Positions 25,043 to 33,956 of a stretch of DNA of 64,000 bases are shown in pieces. The position numbers were made by a program, and so were the translations under genes. The number at the start of each line of letters is the position of its first letter. The first letter of the stretch is position 1. This stretch comes from Pollutimonas bauzanensis (GTDB taxonomy: Bacteria; Pseudomonadota; Gammaproteobacteria; Burkholderiales; Burkholderiaceae_B), in NCBI RefSeq assembly GCF_900129885.1, contig NZ_FQXE01000013.1, positions 1-64,000 of the forward strand, read 5' to 3'. The notes under the pieces are model-generated. The model was not told where the DNA came from. It ran no database searches and saw only the letters and a list, made by a program, of their open reading frames with translations.

Positions 25043-25663
25043 CTAGTCGTCGTCGGCAAACCGGGGATGATTCAAGTGGAAGCGCAGCGACAGGTAGCGG
25101 ATTGCAAAGCACAAGGCTATCGCCGTCCATGGAAGCCAGCGCAAGGACCAGCCGAGCGTTTCGCCGCCAGCCTGGAACGCCGCTGCGATAAGCGCCGCCG
25201 AGGCGTAGATTTCTTTCTGCAGGATGACCGGCGTGCGATTGAGCAGCAGGTCGCGCAATGCGCCGCCGCCCACTGCCGATATCACGCCGAGTATGATAGC
25301 CGCGCCTATGCCATGGCCATAAGCCAGTGTTTTATGGGCGCCGAAAACGGCAAAAAAACCCAGCCCGACGGCGTCGAAAAGAAGAACCGGGTGGGCGAGC
25401 TTTTGCACCAGCTGATTGGCGCCTATGACCGTGCCTGCGGCGACGACGGACAGCCCAAGGTAGCGCCAGTCCGACAAACCCGCGGGCGGCAGGGCGCCTA
25501 TGCATATGTCCCTCATGATGCCCCCGCCGCAGGCAGTCACGTAGGACAGCGTGATAATGCCGAATAAATCCAGTTTTTTCTGATGCGCGGCGACAGCCCC
25601 GCTGATGGCGAAAGCGAATGTGCCTATCAGATCGAGCCACGTAAACAAGACATGTTCGCTCAC
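25043..25663 (-). CDS. UPF0126/TRIC-like membrane channel protein
   Basis: 206 residues, the normal length for this family, with about six to seven helices in two pseudo-repeats: DLIGTFAFAISGAVAAHQK, YVTACGGGIMRDICIG, then FDAVGLGFFAVFGAHK and VISAVGGGALRDLLLN. The paired GGG-RD motifs identify the trimeric intracellular cation/glycine-exporter-like family. GTG 25663 is chosen because it gives family length and because the stop of a small upstream ORF overlaps it as GTGA with AAAGGA just before. A longer frame reaches 25816. Confidence 0.85.
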   Translation of the reverse strand: MSEHVLFTWLDLIGTFAFAISGAVAAHQKKLDLFGIITLSYVTACGGGIMRDICIGALPPAGLSDWRYLGLSVVAAGTVIGANQLVQKLAHPVLLFDAVGLGFFAVFGAHKTLAYGHGIGAAIILGVISAVGGGALRDLLLNRTPVILQKEIYASAALIAAAFQAGGETLGWSLRWLPWTAIALCFAIRYLSLRFHLNHPRFADDD

Positions 25664-25800
25664 TCCTTTGGCCCCTGCTCGCATAGCCAGGCCGATGCGG
25701 CCGTCAGCATGGCCCGCAGCCCGGTTTCCAATGTGGGATCGAGCGCGGTGGCGAATTCCGCACAGCGGATGCGCTTGGTGGCGGAAGTCAACGCATTCAT
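25660..25800 (-). CDS. Small upstream ORF coupled to the UPF0126 gene
   Basis: 46 residues, MNALTSATKRIRCAEF... ending ...LCEQGPKE. It has AAGGAGA six bases before ATG 25800, is in a different frame from the next gene, and its TGA stop overlaps the next gene's GTG (GTGA). Clean ribosome site, sensible codon use and coupling argue that it is translated. No family is recognised; it may be a small regulatory or leader peptide. Confidence 0.5.
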   Translation of the reverse strand: MNALTSATKRIRCAEFATALDPTLETGLRAMLTAASAWLCEQGPKE

Positions 25801-26036
25801 GGCATTCTCCTTTCAAACCGCTTGAGACGACGGGCCGGGCGGCCCGCCGTCAGAGTACTGGACGCTGATGTGAATCTTACTCCGGGGCGGGTATGGCAGC
25901 CGGGGAGTTGATGCCGGACGGCGCAGATGGCGTAATTTCCGCCTGTGAGCAGGGGGCCCGGGTCCCGAACGATACAACGCTGCACCAAGAGCAAAGGGCC
26001 TGCCGGTGTAGTATCTATTTCACGCGTGGCATTTTT

Positions 26037-26068
26037 ATCCTGGCTTTAAGAAATCCTGGCTTTAAGAA
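26037..26068. repeat. Perfect 16-base tandem duplication
   Basis: ATCCTGGCTTTAAGAA occurs twice end to end (26037-26052 and 26053-26068), just before the ribosome site of the Bug receptor gene. The 25817-26036 interval otherwise shows only AT-rich promoter-like sequence. Confidence 0.9.
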
Positions 26069-26102
26069 AAAACGCGACCAAAAACATAACGGAGACAGCA
26101 AG

Positions 26103-27083
26103 ATGAATCTACACAAGCTCATTATCGCCATATCGGTAATGCTGGGGCTTGCCGGCATGGTACCTATGGCCCAGGCCGCCGATGCTTATCCCAGCCAACC
26201 CATCAAGCTGCTCGTGCCCTTTCCGCCTGGAGGCGGCACGGACACGATGGCCCGTTTCCTGGCCAATGCCTTGACGCAAAAATACGACTGGAACGTGGTG
26301 GTTGAAAACCGTCCGGGGGCCGGCGGCACTGTCGGCATGGGAATTCTTGCCCGGGCGACGCCTGACGGCTACAACATGGCGTTGGGACAAACCTCGAATC
26401 TGTCGATCAACCCCTACCTTTATGACACTATTTCCTATGATGTCGCCAAGGATTTCGCACCGGTAATTTCAGTGGCGGCGCAGCCGATGGTATTGGTGGT
26501 TCGGGCCGACGCTCCCTACAAGTCGGTAAAGGAGCTGATCGCGTATGCCAAAAGCAATCCGGGGAAGTTGACCATAGGCAATGCGGGCACCGGCACAGTG
26601 GGCGACATCACCGGCCGTTTCTTTTCCCACGAAGCCGGCCTTGACGTATTGCATGTCCCCTACAAGGGCGCATCTCCCGCCATGAACGACCTTCTGGGCG
26701 GGCAGGTCAACGCATTCTTTGCATCCACCCCTGCGGCCATGTCCCAATTGAAGAACCCCAAAGTCCGCCTACTGGCCATTACCACGCCGGAGCCTATTCC
26801 GCAGTTTCCCGACGTGCCTCCTTTGGCCAATACGCTGCCGGGTTTCGAGGCGGCATCCAAGACCGGCATTCTGACGCCGGCCGGGACGCGTCCGGAAATT
26901 ATCAGCATACTGAACAAACAGATCAATGAAGTCCTTAAAAGTCCAAGCTTGCGCGACAAGATCATGGACGAAGGCAATATTGTGCTGGGCGGGACGACGA
27001 AGGCGTTCAGCGATGAAATCGCCAAGGATTCCGCCAAATGGTCCAGGATAATCAAAGACGGCGGCATCAGCATCAAACAATGA
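26103..27083 (+). CDS. Bug-type periplasmic solute-binding receptor (TTT family)
   Basis: 326 residues. The signal peptide ends at VPMAQAADA. The Bug signature follows: YPSQPIKLLVPFPPGGGTDT, VVENRPGAGG, HVPYKGASPAMNDLLGG, and PxPE-type loops later. Such proteins bind small carboxylates for tripartite tricarboxylate transporters, but no TctA/TctB partners are present. GGAGA precedes ATG 26103. It stands alone, so it may serve a distant permease or act as a sensor. Confidence 0.93.
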   Translation: MNLHKLIIAISVMLGLAGMVPMAQAADAYPSQPIKLLVPFPPGGGTDTMARFLANALTQKYDWNVVVENRPGAGGTVGMGILARATPDGYNMALGQTSNLSINPYLYDTISYDVAKDFAPVISVAAQPMVLVVRADAPYKSVKELIAYAKSNPGKLTIGNAGTGTVGDITGRFFSHEAGLDVLHVPYKGASPAMNDLLGGQVNAFFASTPAAMSQLKNPKVRLLAITTPEPIPQFPDVPPLANTLPGFEAASKTGILTPAGTRPEIISILNKQINEVLKSPSLRDKIMDEGNIVLGGTTKAFSDEIAKDSAKWSRIIKDGGISIKQ

Positions 27084-27196
27084 GCATGAATGGCCTTTGA
27101 GGGAATACGCATCCGGATTCAATCAATGTATTGATGGGGTGGTTTCCCAGGCCTCCGCTGCGGGGGTTATGCAGTCCCGGATCTGTTCTATGTGCT

Positions 27197-27224
27197 ATTG
27201 CCTCGCCGATCACGGCGAGGCAAT
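27197..27224. terminator. Perfect 12-bp hairpin without T run
   Basis: Stem ATTGCCTCGCCG (27197-27208), loop ATCA, complementary stem to 27224, about 115 bases after the Bug receptor stop. The missing T tract makes it an unusual terminator; an RNA-stability or attenuation role is possible. Confidence 0.45.
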
Positions 27225-27413
27225 CGCTAACGAATAGGCTCCATCCCAAAACATACGCGGACCATCCATTGGCCGGCCTTATCCCAGCGCCCGGCCGGCT
27301 CAAGTTCGTCCATGAGTTGCCGCGCAAACCGCAACAAGCAGTGTCGCGCCTGACGCCGTGCGCGTTTGCGTCCGCCGGGCGGTTCATTCCTCCATCTGGC
27401 GGATGAAGTTTGG

Positions 27414-27442
27414 TTGACAATCAGAAATTGTCGGTGCATCAT
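27414..27442 (+). promoter_or_regulatory. Candidate promoter/operator of the ABC-FAD cluster
   Basis: TTGACA at 27414-27419 is followed 17 bases later by a weak -10 (CATCAT, 27437-27442). GACAAT (27416-27421) and ATTGTC (27427-27432) form a perfect inverted repeat overlapping the -35 box, as expected for a repressor site. The binding-protein gene starts at 27494. Confidence 0.4.
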
Positions 27443-27493
27443 TAATAAAACATTGCTTCATCTATAAATCAAATGAGAGACAAAGAGGCAGAC

Positions 27494-28789
27494 ATGACCA
27501 CATCCTCCCGCAGCATATCCATCCCGCGGCGTTCGTTTCTGGTTGCGGCTACTGCTGGCGCGGCAACGCTGGCCCTCGGAATATCGCCCCCCGCATTCGC
27601 AAAGAAAACCAAGCTTGTTTATTGGAGCCCGCTCGACCCTAAAGCCGACAACAGCCGGTCCAAGGGCGAGGCCGCAATGATCGGGATTTTCAGGAAGCAG
27701 CATCCAGACATTGACCTGGAAGTGCAGCCAGTTCCCTGGCAGGTTATGGGACAGCAGCTTATCCAGGCCGTCCTGGCCGGAACAGGGCCTGATGTCGCCC
27801 AGCTCTCCACGACCAATCTTCCGGACCAGGTCGGCGCCGGCTCCGCGGCGCCGCTCAATGACTACGTCGACAAATACCTGTCCGAAGAGCAGAAAAATGA
27901 CTTCCTTCTGCCGCGCGACAATACTGTCTATGACGGCCAGACCATGGCCTATTACTGGAGTACCTTGCTGGGCAACGAGCTTTGGTACTTGAAGGATGCC
28001 GTCAATGGCGAGCCGCCCATGGACTGGAATGAGCTGCCGGCATACTTGAAAGCGGCAGGCGACAAGGCGGGCGTGCCGGGCTTCCTCATTGGCCTTAGCC
28101 AGCAAGGCAATGGCATTGGTCTGACTAACCCCCTGATTCCGGCTCTTTGGGCTTGCGGGGCCGACTATGTCCTGCCCAACGGCGAACTTGGTTTCGCCAA
28201 TGCCAATGGCGAGAAGGCGTTCCAGTGGCTGGTGGGTATGGTGCGCAAGCATAAGGTTACGCCCGAGTCCATCATATCGCTGACGCGGGACAACGTGCTG
28301 GACGCCATGAAGGGCCGCAAGACGGCTTCCGTCATCCTAAGCAGCAATATCGTATCATCGGCGCGCGCCTCGCTTGGCGAGTCCATGGGCCTGGCCAAGC
28401 AGCCGGGGCCAAACGGGCCATGCCCGGCATTCGCAACCGGCAAATTCCTTATCATGACAAAATCGTGCCAGGAGAAGGAAGCTGCGGGACTATTCATCCA
28501 GTCAATGATCTCGCCCGAATCGCAGTTGCAAAACGCCCGGATCGGATCCGAGATCCCGGTGCTCAAGTCGGTTGCCGGCAATCCGTATTTTTCCACGCCC
28601 GAAGCAGCCGACATCAAGTTCGCACTGGACTACATGGCATCCAATCCGCATCCATTCAAGTATCCGATGCGCACCGACTATCTGCAGACGCGGATAGCAT
28701 TGGCCACCCAGCAAATCTTCAAAGGCACTCCGATCAAAACTGCGCTGGAGCAGGTTGCGCAGGACTGGAACAACAACAGAAAGGCCTGA
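27494..28789 (+). CDS. ABC transporter substrate-binding protein, Tat-exported
   Basis: 431 residues. A twin-arginine signal (SIPRRSFLVAATAGAATLAL) is followed by a sugar-type (family 1) extracellular binding protein, with YWSPLDPKADNSRSKGE and PVPWQVMGQQLIQAVLAGTG near the start. Binding proteins of this kind usually bind sugars, polyols or glycerophosphodiesters. AGAGG precedes ATG 27494. It heads a rightward cluster with two permeases, an ATPase and three oxidative or isomerase genes. The ligand is unknown. Confidence 0.92.
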   Translation: MTTSSRSISIPRRSFLVAATAGAATLALGISPPAFAKKTKLVYWSPLDPKADNSRSKGEAAMIGIFRKQHPDIDLEVQPVPWQVMGQQLIQAVLAGTGPDVAQLSTTNLPDQVGAGSAAPLNDYVDKYLSEEQKNDFLLPRDNTVYDGQTMAYYWSTLLGNELWYLKDAVNGEPPMDWNELPAYLKAAGDKAGVPGFLIGLSQQGNGIGLTNPLIPALWACGADYVLPNGELGFANANGEKAFQWLVGMVRKHKVTPESIISLTRDNVLDAMKGRKTASVILSSNIVSSARASLGESMGLAKQPGPNGPCPAFATGKFLIMTKSCQEKEAAGLFIQSMISPESQLQNARIGSEIPVLKSVAGNPYFSTPEAADIKFALDYMASNPHPFKYPMRTDYLQTRIALATQQIFKGTPIKTALEQVAQDWNNNRKA

Positions 28790-28791
28790 GC

Positions 28792-29706
28792 GTGCACGTT
28801 TCCAACCTGACAGCCCGTCGCAGCCCGGCGGGCGCCTTGATGAAGCGCGCGTCTCCCTATCTGTTGCTGGTTCCGGCCGCCGCATTCGTATTGCTGGTCA
28901 CGGTGTACCCGATCATCAGCCTGTTCTATACAGCGTTCCATTCCACCAACTACTTTCAGGTCGGCGGGTTCAGCGGCCTGGCGAACTTCGCACCGCTCTT
29001 CAGCGCCAGCGGCGCGAAATCGTTCACGGCTTCGGCGGTCTTCGTCATTGCGTCGGACATCCTGACCGTAAGCGTGGCGCTATGCCTGGCGCTGGTCATG
29101 GAGGCGCCGTTGCGCAAGCGCGGGTTGCTGCGCACTTTCATCATGCTGCCCTGGCTGGTTTCGATGGTAGTCACATCCTTGCTTTGGCAGGCCATGCTTG
29201 ATCCGAATTTCGGGCCGATCACCCACTTCGCACACGTGATGTTCGGCTGGAATATCTCGCTGCTCAGCGACGAGACGTCCGCCATGGCGGTTTTGGTGCT
29301 GGCCAATGTGTGGCGCTCATATCCTTTCGCGCTCGTGCTTATCCTGGCGGCGTTGCAATCGATACCCGATGAGCTTTACGAGGCCGCGCGCCTGGATGGC
29401 GCCTCGCGTTGGACGGAGTTGCGCCATATTGCCTTGCCGCTGGCCGGCCGCACGATCTTGGTCGTGCTGATTCTCCTTACATTCGAATATTTCACCCTGG
29501 TGACCCTGCCATTCATCATGACAAGCGGCGGACCCAACGAAGCCACCTATCTGTTGTCGCTTCGCATCTGGCGCGAAGCATTCACCAACTATCAGTTCGG
29601 GCTTTCGGCCGCGACCGGAGTTGTCGTCTTCCTGCTCAATCTGGCGCTTAGCGGGTTCTACATCTATCACTTCGTGCTCAAGGGGTCGGACAATGTTTCG
29701 CGGTAA
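28792..29706 (+). CDS. ABC sugar-type permease, MalF/UgpA-like
   Basis: 304 residues, six helices. The first helix follows RASPYLLLVPAAAFVLLV, and the conserved cytoplasmic EAA loop is ELYEAARLDGASRWTELRHIALP. GTG 28792 is used because AAAGG lies seven bases upstream and it directly follows the preceding stop; ATG 28840 is an alternative. It overlaps the next permease gene by 14 bases. Forms the transmembrane pair with the next protein. Confidence 0.92.
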   Translation: MHVSNLTARRSPAGALMKRASPYLLLVPAAAFVLLVTVYPIISLFYTAFHSTNYFQVGGFSGLANFAPLFSASGAKSFTASAVFVIASDILTVSVALCLALVMEAPLRKRGLLRTFIMLPWLVSMVVTSLLWQAMLDPNFGPITHFAHVMFGWNISLLSDETSAMAVLVLANVWRSYPFALVLILAALQSIPDELYEAARLDGASRWTELRHIALPLAGRTILVVLILLTFEYFTLVTLPFIMTSGGPNEATYLLSLRIWREAFTNYQFGLSAATGVVVFLLNLALSGFYIYHFVLKGSDNVSR

Positions 29707-30502
29707 AGCTACGCTGTGGATGTACCTGATCGCCGTGCTGGCGGGGCTGGGCGCCGTTGTGCCGCTTGCCTGGCTTTTCATGCTGTCCCTGGATCCATCG
29801 CAGGGGGCGGCCACATCAGGGGCCGTGTATTCGCTGCAAAACTATTCAGCGGTCCTGTTCGAGTCCCTGATGGCACGGTACTTCCTGAATACCGCCCTGG
29901 TCGCGCTGGCCACGGTGGCGTGCACCCTGATCTGCGCTTGCATGGGCGCATACGCCGCTTCGCGCTATCGCTTCCGTGGCCGCGAAGCAGCCATGGTGGG
30001 GCTGCTGGTCGCATCGATGACGCCGGTAATCGCCGTGCTGGTTCCGCTCTACGCGTATGCGGCGAAATTGCAGATGCTCAATACCTATCAGATCCTGATC
30101 GTGATTTTCACGGCTTGGCAACTGCCGGGAACCTTGTGGCTGATACGCTCGTTCATGGATGCGATACCCGTAGAGCTGGAGGAGGCTGCCCTTGTGGACG
30201 GCTGCACGCGCGCCGGGGCGTTTTTCCGGGTGGTTCTGCCGCAACTGGCGCCGGGCCTGGTCGCCGCCGGGCTCATCGTTTTCGTCTACGTATGGAACGA
30301 GTTCATCGTCGCCGTGAGTCTGGCGCCCAAACAGGACATGCGTCTGATCTCAGTGGGCTTGTACTTCTATCTGTCCGAGTTCGGCATTGAGTGGGGCAAG
30401 ATCTCGGCCGGTGCGATTCTGTCCATCCTGCCGCCGGCGGCGCTCTTTCTGTTTCTGCAGCGCAAGCTGATCCATGGCCTCAGCGCGGGAGCGGTGAAAT
30501 AG
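29693..30502 (+). CDS. ABC sugar-type permease, MalG/UgpE-like
   Basis: 269 residues, six helices, with the EAA motif ELEEAALVDGCTRAGAFFRVVLP. It is the second permease subunit of the importer. The ribosome site (GGGGTCGGAC) lies inside the previous gene's end, indicating coupling. C-terminal FLQRKLIHGLSAGAVK is typical of the carbohydrate uptake family 1. Confidence 0.93.
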   Translation: MFRGKATLWMYLIAVLAGLGAVVPLAWLFMLSLDPSQGAATSGAVYSLQNYSAVLFESLMARYFLNTALVALATVACTLICACMGAYAASRYRFRGREAAMVGLLVASMTPVIAVLVPLYAYAAKLQMLNTYQILIVIFTAWQLPGTLWLIRSFMDAIPVELEEAALVDGCTRAGAFFRVVLPQLAPGLVAAGLIVFVYVWNEFIVAVSLAPKQDMRLISVGLYFYLSEFGIEWGKISAGAILSILPPAALFLFLQRKLIHGLSAGAVK

Positions 30503-30552
30503 TCCGGGCGCGCGGCATCCTGTATAGAACCTGATCAAACCAAAGGCGGAAC

Positions 30553-31698
30553 ATGGCTTCAGTCGACATTTTCAACGTCACCAAATCATTCGGCACACAG
30601 CAGATATTGCACGGCATCAACCTGAGCGTCGGAGATGGCGAGTTTGTTGCGCTGGTCGGCCCCTCAGGCTGCGGCAAGTCAACGCTGCTGCGCATGATCG
30701 CGGGACTCGAGGAAATCAGCGGAGGCGAGATTGCCATCGATGGCGCGGTCGTCAATGGCCTTGCACCCAAGGACAGGGACATCGCCATGGTGTTTCAGAA
30801 CTACGCCCTTTATCCTCACATGACGGTGCATGACAACATGGCTTTCAGCCTGAAACTGCGGAAGGTGAGCGCGGCCGACATAGAGCAAAGGGTCGCCTCC
30901 GCGGCCGATATTCTTGGCATGACCTCCTATCTTCGCCACCTTCCCCGGCAGTTGTCGGGGGGCCAGCGCCAGCGCGTGGCCATGGGCCGCGCTATTGTGC
31001 GCGACCCGAAAGTGTTTCTGTTCGACGAGCCCTTGTCCAATCTCGATGCCAAGCTCCGTGTGAATATGCGCACCGAGATCAAGGCGCTGCATCAGCGATT
31101 GGGAACCACCTCTGTCTATGTCACCCACGATCAGGTGGAAGCCATGACGATGGCCGACCGGATCATTGTTCTTACTGACGGCAAGGTAGAGCAGATCGGT
31201 ACGCCGCTCGAGCTTTACGACAGTCCGGCCAATTTGACCGTGGCGGGATTCATCGGATCGCCGGCAATGAATTTCATTCCCGGCGTGCTGCGCAAGGGCA
31301 GGGATGGCGTGGTGGTGGCGATGGCGCAGGGCTTGTCCCTGCCGCTTCCTGAGAATACGGGCGGCGCGGACGGCCAAAGCATCATTTATGGGGTAAGACC
31401 GGAGCATCTGCAACTCAATGGATCCCAAGGCCTGCCATGCGATGTCAGTGTTGTCGAGCCTACTGGCGCAAGCACCTACGTCTACGCCAACACGGCGGGC
31501 GTCGCCATTTGCGGCATGTTCGCCGAGCGCCATGTGCTGGCTCCGGGCGCAACCATCTGGCTGCAGCCCATGCTGGACAAGGTGCATTTGTTCGATGCCG
31601 CCAGCCGGCAGGCCATCCCCATGGGACGCAGGGCTGGCGCAAGTCCGCTCGCGCAGCCGGCGCTGGTCTCCCGGTGCAGCGATTCCGCGGCAGTGTAA
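30553..31698 (+). CDS. ABC importer ATP-binding protein, MalK/UgpC-like
   Basis: 381 residues. Walker [10 protein letters not shown] is at 36-44, the Q loop in [11 protein letters not shown], signature LSGGQ at 134-138, Walker B FLFDEP at 155-160 and the switch His in [10 protein letters not shown]. The C-terminal TOBE-type regulatory domain (GVRPEHL onward) places it in the carbohydrate-uptake group. It completes the importer begun at 27494 and is followed by an oxidoreductase gene 62 bases downstream. Confidence 0.95.
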   Translation: MASVDIFNVTKSFGTQQILHGINLSVGDGEFVALVGPSGCGKSTLLRMIAGLEEISGGEIAIDGAVVNGLAPKDRDIAMVFQNYALYPHMTVHDNMAFSLKLRKVSAADIEQRVASAADILGMTSYLRHLPRQLSGGQRQRVAMGRAIVRDPKVFLFDEPLSNLDAKLRVNMRTEIKALHQRLGTTSVYVTHDQVEAMTMADRIIVLTDGKVEQIGTPLELYDSPANLTVAGFIGSPAMNFIPGVLRKGRDGVVVAMAQGLSLPLPENTGGADGQSIIYGVRPEHLQLNGSQGLPCDVSVVEPTGASTYVYANTAGVAICGMFAERHVLAPGATIWLQPMLDKVHLFDAASRQAIPMGRRAGASPLAQPALVSRCSDSAAV

Positions 31699-31760
31699 AT
31701 CAAGCCGCTCCCGATAATCCGCAGGGCCGACATGCCCTGCAGCCTACTTATGGAAGACTC

Positions 31761-33128
31761 ATGAGTCTGAAAATAGAAAATCTGATCGACGAAACATTCG
31801 ATGTGCTGGTGGGCGGCGGCGGCGTGGCCGGTATATCCGCCGCCCTGGCCGCTGCGCGCCAGGGCGCCCGGACGGTGCTGGTGGAACCGCGGCCCTTCAT
31901 CGGAGGGAACGCGGCCACCGGGCTTTGCATTCACACATTCCTGAGCAAGCAGGGAAAGCAGGTGGTGTATGGCATCGCGCAGGAAATTGTCGACCGGCTG
32001 ATTGTGCTGGGCGGCGCCGTGGGCCACGTGCCTACCCAGGGCGGTTATGTCTATGCTGTCACGCCGGTCGATGCGGACTTGTTCCGCATGGAGGCGACAG
32101 CGATGCTGGCCGAGGCGGGGGTTGTCGTGCTGTATGGCACGACCTTGCTGGCGGCCGATGCCGACGATGGAACGGTGCGCAGGGTCACGGTCTGCAGCAA
32201 AGACCGCCTGGGCTATCTCAAGGCCAAGGTTTTTGTCGATGCGACAGGAGACGCGGATCTGGCATTTCAGGCTGGCGCGCAGTGCCGCGAGGGATGGGAC
32301 GGCAGTGGGGCGATGCAGCCGGTTTCCATGATGCTGCGGGCCGTGTCCGTGGACTTGTCCAAGGCATGCGCAGCGCTGTCCGAGTTTCCCCCGGTATATG
32401 CGGGCAAGCCCGGCATCGACCCATTCCCGGTTTATTTTCACGGTACCTTCACGCGCTGGAATGCGATCCTGCGCGACATGGGCGTCTACGACCACGATGA
32501 TCACCAATTCTGGACGAACACGGTATGGCCGAACCAGCTCAATATCAACGCCAGTCGTATGGCCGGCGTGAATGGCAATGACCCTATCGACCTGTCGCGG
32601 GCGACGCTGCAGTTGACCAGACAGGTTCAGGGTCTGGCGCAGTTTCTTCAGAAGTACATACCGGGCTTCGAGAATGCCTTGTTCTTGCCGAACGCCTTTG
32701 TCGGTGTTCGTGAAACCCGCAATATTAAAGGCGTGTACGAGATCAATGAAGAGGACATCCGCGTCGGACGCAAGTTCGACGACTCGATCGGACAGGCCTG
32801 CTTTCCGGTGGACATCCACCACCCGGACGGCAAGTCGCAGCAGCACATCGACGTGGGTGGGGACGGCGCTTACGACCTTCCTTACCGCGCCCTGATTCCT
32901 CAGGGATACACCAATCTGCTCGCGGCCGGGCGTTGCCTGTCGGCGACTTCATACGCCCATGGGGCGACCCGCAACATGGCGCCGTGCATGGTGACTGGCG
33001 AGGCGGCAGGAGTGGCTGCGGCGCTTGCCGCGCAAACTAATACAGCCTGCGGCGAGCTTGCCCTCGACCTGCTGCAGGCCCGGTTGCGAGAGTCGGGCGT
33101 TTATCTGGGCGACTCGGCGCCAGCCTGA
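31761..33128 (+). CDS. FAD-dependent oxidoreductase (FAD_oxidored type)
   Basis: 455 residues. The N-terminal FDVLVGGGGVAGISAALAAA (about 13-32) binds FAD, with VEPRPFIGGNAATG following. VDATGDADLAFQAGA, GVRETRNIKGVYE and the C-terminal LLAAGRCLSATSYAHG block occur in the same order in the protein at 33957, so the two are paralogues. Such enzymes occur in sugar-acid or polyol cell-envelope catabolism, but the substrate is unknown. ATG 31761 is used, since the longer frame runs inside the ATPase gene. Confidence 0.88.
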   Translation: MSLKIENLIDETFDVLVGGGGVAGISAALAAARQGARTVLVEPRPFIGGNAATGLCIHTFLSKQGKQVVYGIAQEIVDRLIVLGGAVGHVPTQGGYVYAVTPVDADLFRMEATAMLAEAGVVVLYGTTLLAADADDGTVRRVTVCSKDRLGYLKAKVFVDATGDADLAFQAGAQCREGWDGSGAMQPVSMMLRAVSVDLSKACAALSEFPPVYAGKPGIDPFPVYFHGTFTRWNAILRDMGVYDHDDHQFWTNTVWPNQLNINASRMAGVNGNDPIDLSRATLQLTRQVQGLAQFLQKYIPGFENALFLPNAFVGVRETRNIKGVYEINEEDIRVGRKFDDSIGQACFPVDIHHPDGKSQQHIDVGGDGAYDLPYRALIPQGYTNLLAAGRCLSATSYAHGATRNMAPCMVTGEAAGVAAALAAQTNTACGELALDLLQARLRESGVYLGDSAPA

Positions 33129-33161
33129 CCGGCGCCCGTCGATTCTGAGAGGATCAAAGCC

Positions 33162-33797
33162 ATGTCTGTAGCGGTGGATTACTACTTCAGTGTTGCCAGC
33201 CCCTGGGCCTATCTTGGCAGCGCCCGGTTCATGGATATGGTGGCGCAACACTGCGCGTCGCCGCGCGTCCTGCCGATCGACCTGGGCCGCGTGTTCGCAA
33301 CCACGGGAGGCCTGCCTTATCCGGAGCGTGCCGCGGCGCGACGGGCATATCGGCAGATGGACCTGGGCAGGTGGCGCGACCGCCTGGGCATCCCCCTGCG
33401 GCTGGAGCCCAGGTTTTATCCCGTCGATCGCAAGCCGGCGAGCTATCTGCTGATCGCGGCCAGGCGGCAGGATCAGGCGGCGGCATTGAGGCTGTCCCAC
33501 GCGATACTGCGCACCGTATGGGCCGATGATGGCAATATCGCGGACTGGAAGGTGCTCAGGGCGTTGGCGGATGAGGCCGGTCTTGACGGCGCCGCCTTGG
33601 CGGACCATGCAGGGGCGCCAGCTATTGCCGAGCAATTTGAAAGTGATACCGACATGGCGATTGCCGCCCGGGTGTTTGGGTCGCCCAGCTATGTCATCGA
33701 TGGCGAGATTTTCTGGGGCCAGGATCGACTCGACTTTGTCGCGCAAAGACTCGCATCGGCCTGCGGCTCGCTGAACCGCGCGCTAAGCAGGAATTAG
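33162..33797 (+). CDS. 2-hydroxychromene-2-carboxylate isomerase-like (DsbA fold)
   Basis: 211 residues, kappa-class GST/DsbA-like fold. YYFSVASPWAYLGSARF holds the Ser (about 13) used with glutathione in HCCA isomerases. C-terminal FGSPSYVIDGEIFWGQDRLDFV is conserved. Known members isomerise an intermediate of naphthalene degradation; here it lies between two FAD oxidoreductases and after an ABC importer, so an unfamiliar ring or conjugate substrate is likely. GAGAGGATC precedes ATG 33162. Confidence 0.88.
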   Translation: MSVAVDYYFSVASPWAYLGSARFMDMVAQHCASPRVLPIDLGRVFATTGGLPYPERAAARRAYRQMDLGRWRDRLGIPLRLEPRFYPVDRKPASYLLIAARRQDQAAALRLSHAILRTVWADDGNIADWKVLRALADEAGLDGAALADHAGAPAIAEQFESDTDMAIAARVFGSPSYVIDGEIFWGQDRLDFVAQRLASACGSLNRALSRN

Positions 33798-33900
33798 ATA
33801 CGAAACCGGCTGTTCGTCATCTGTCGCCAAGCGAAAGCTTGCGCTGGACGGACAGCAAGTCACGTCAAGTGACCATATATGAAACATTGATTTGCCAATG

Positions 33901-33930
33901 GATCAGTCTAGCATGTGCTACGGACTGATC
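33901..33930. promoter_or_regulatory. Nested palindrome upstream of the second FAD oxidoreductase
   Basis: Outer perfect arms GATCAGTC (33901-33908) and GACTGATC (33923-33930) enclose a second palindrome, TAGCATGTGCTA (33909-33920). It sits about 27 bases before ATG 33957 and could be the operator of the IclR protein encoded downstream, or a short hairpin. Confidence 0.5.
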
Positions 33931-33956
33931 GCCACTCACTTCCATGGAGTCAGATA

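Larger units (their letters stand above)
27084..27493. other. Intergenic region with hairpin and ABC-cluster promoter region
   Basis: About 400 bases with no supported gene. It holds a strong perfect hairpin at 27197 and a candidate promoter with inverted repeat at 27414, listed separately. The stretch between them shows no domain-like frame. Confidence 0.6.
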
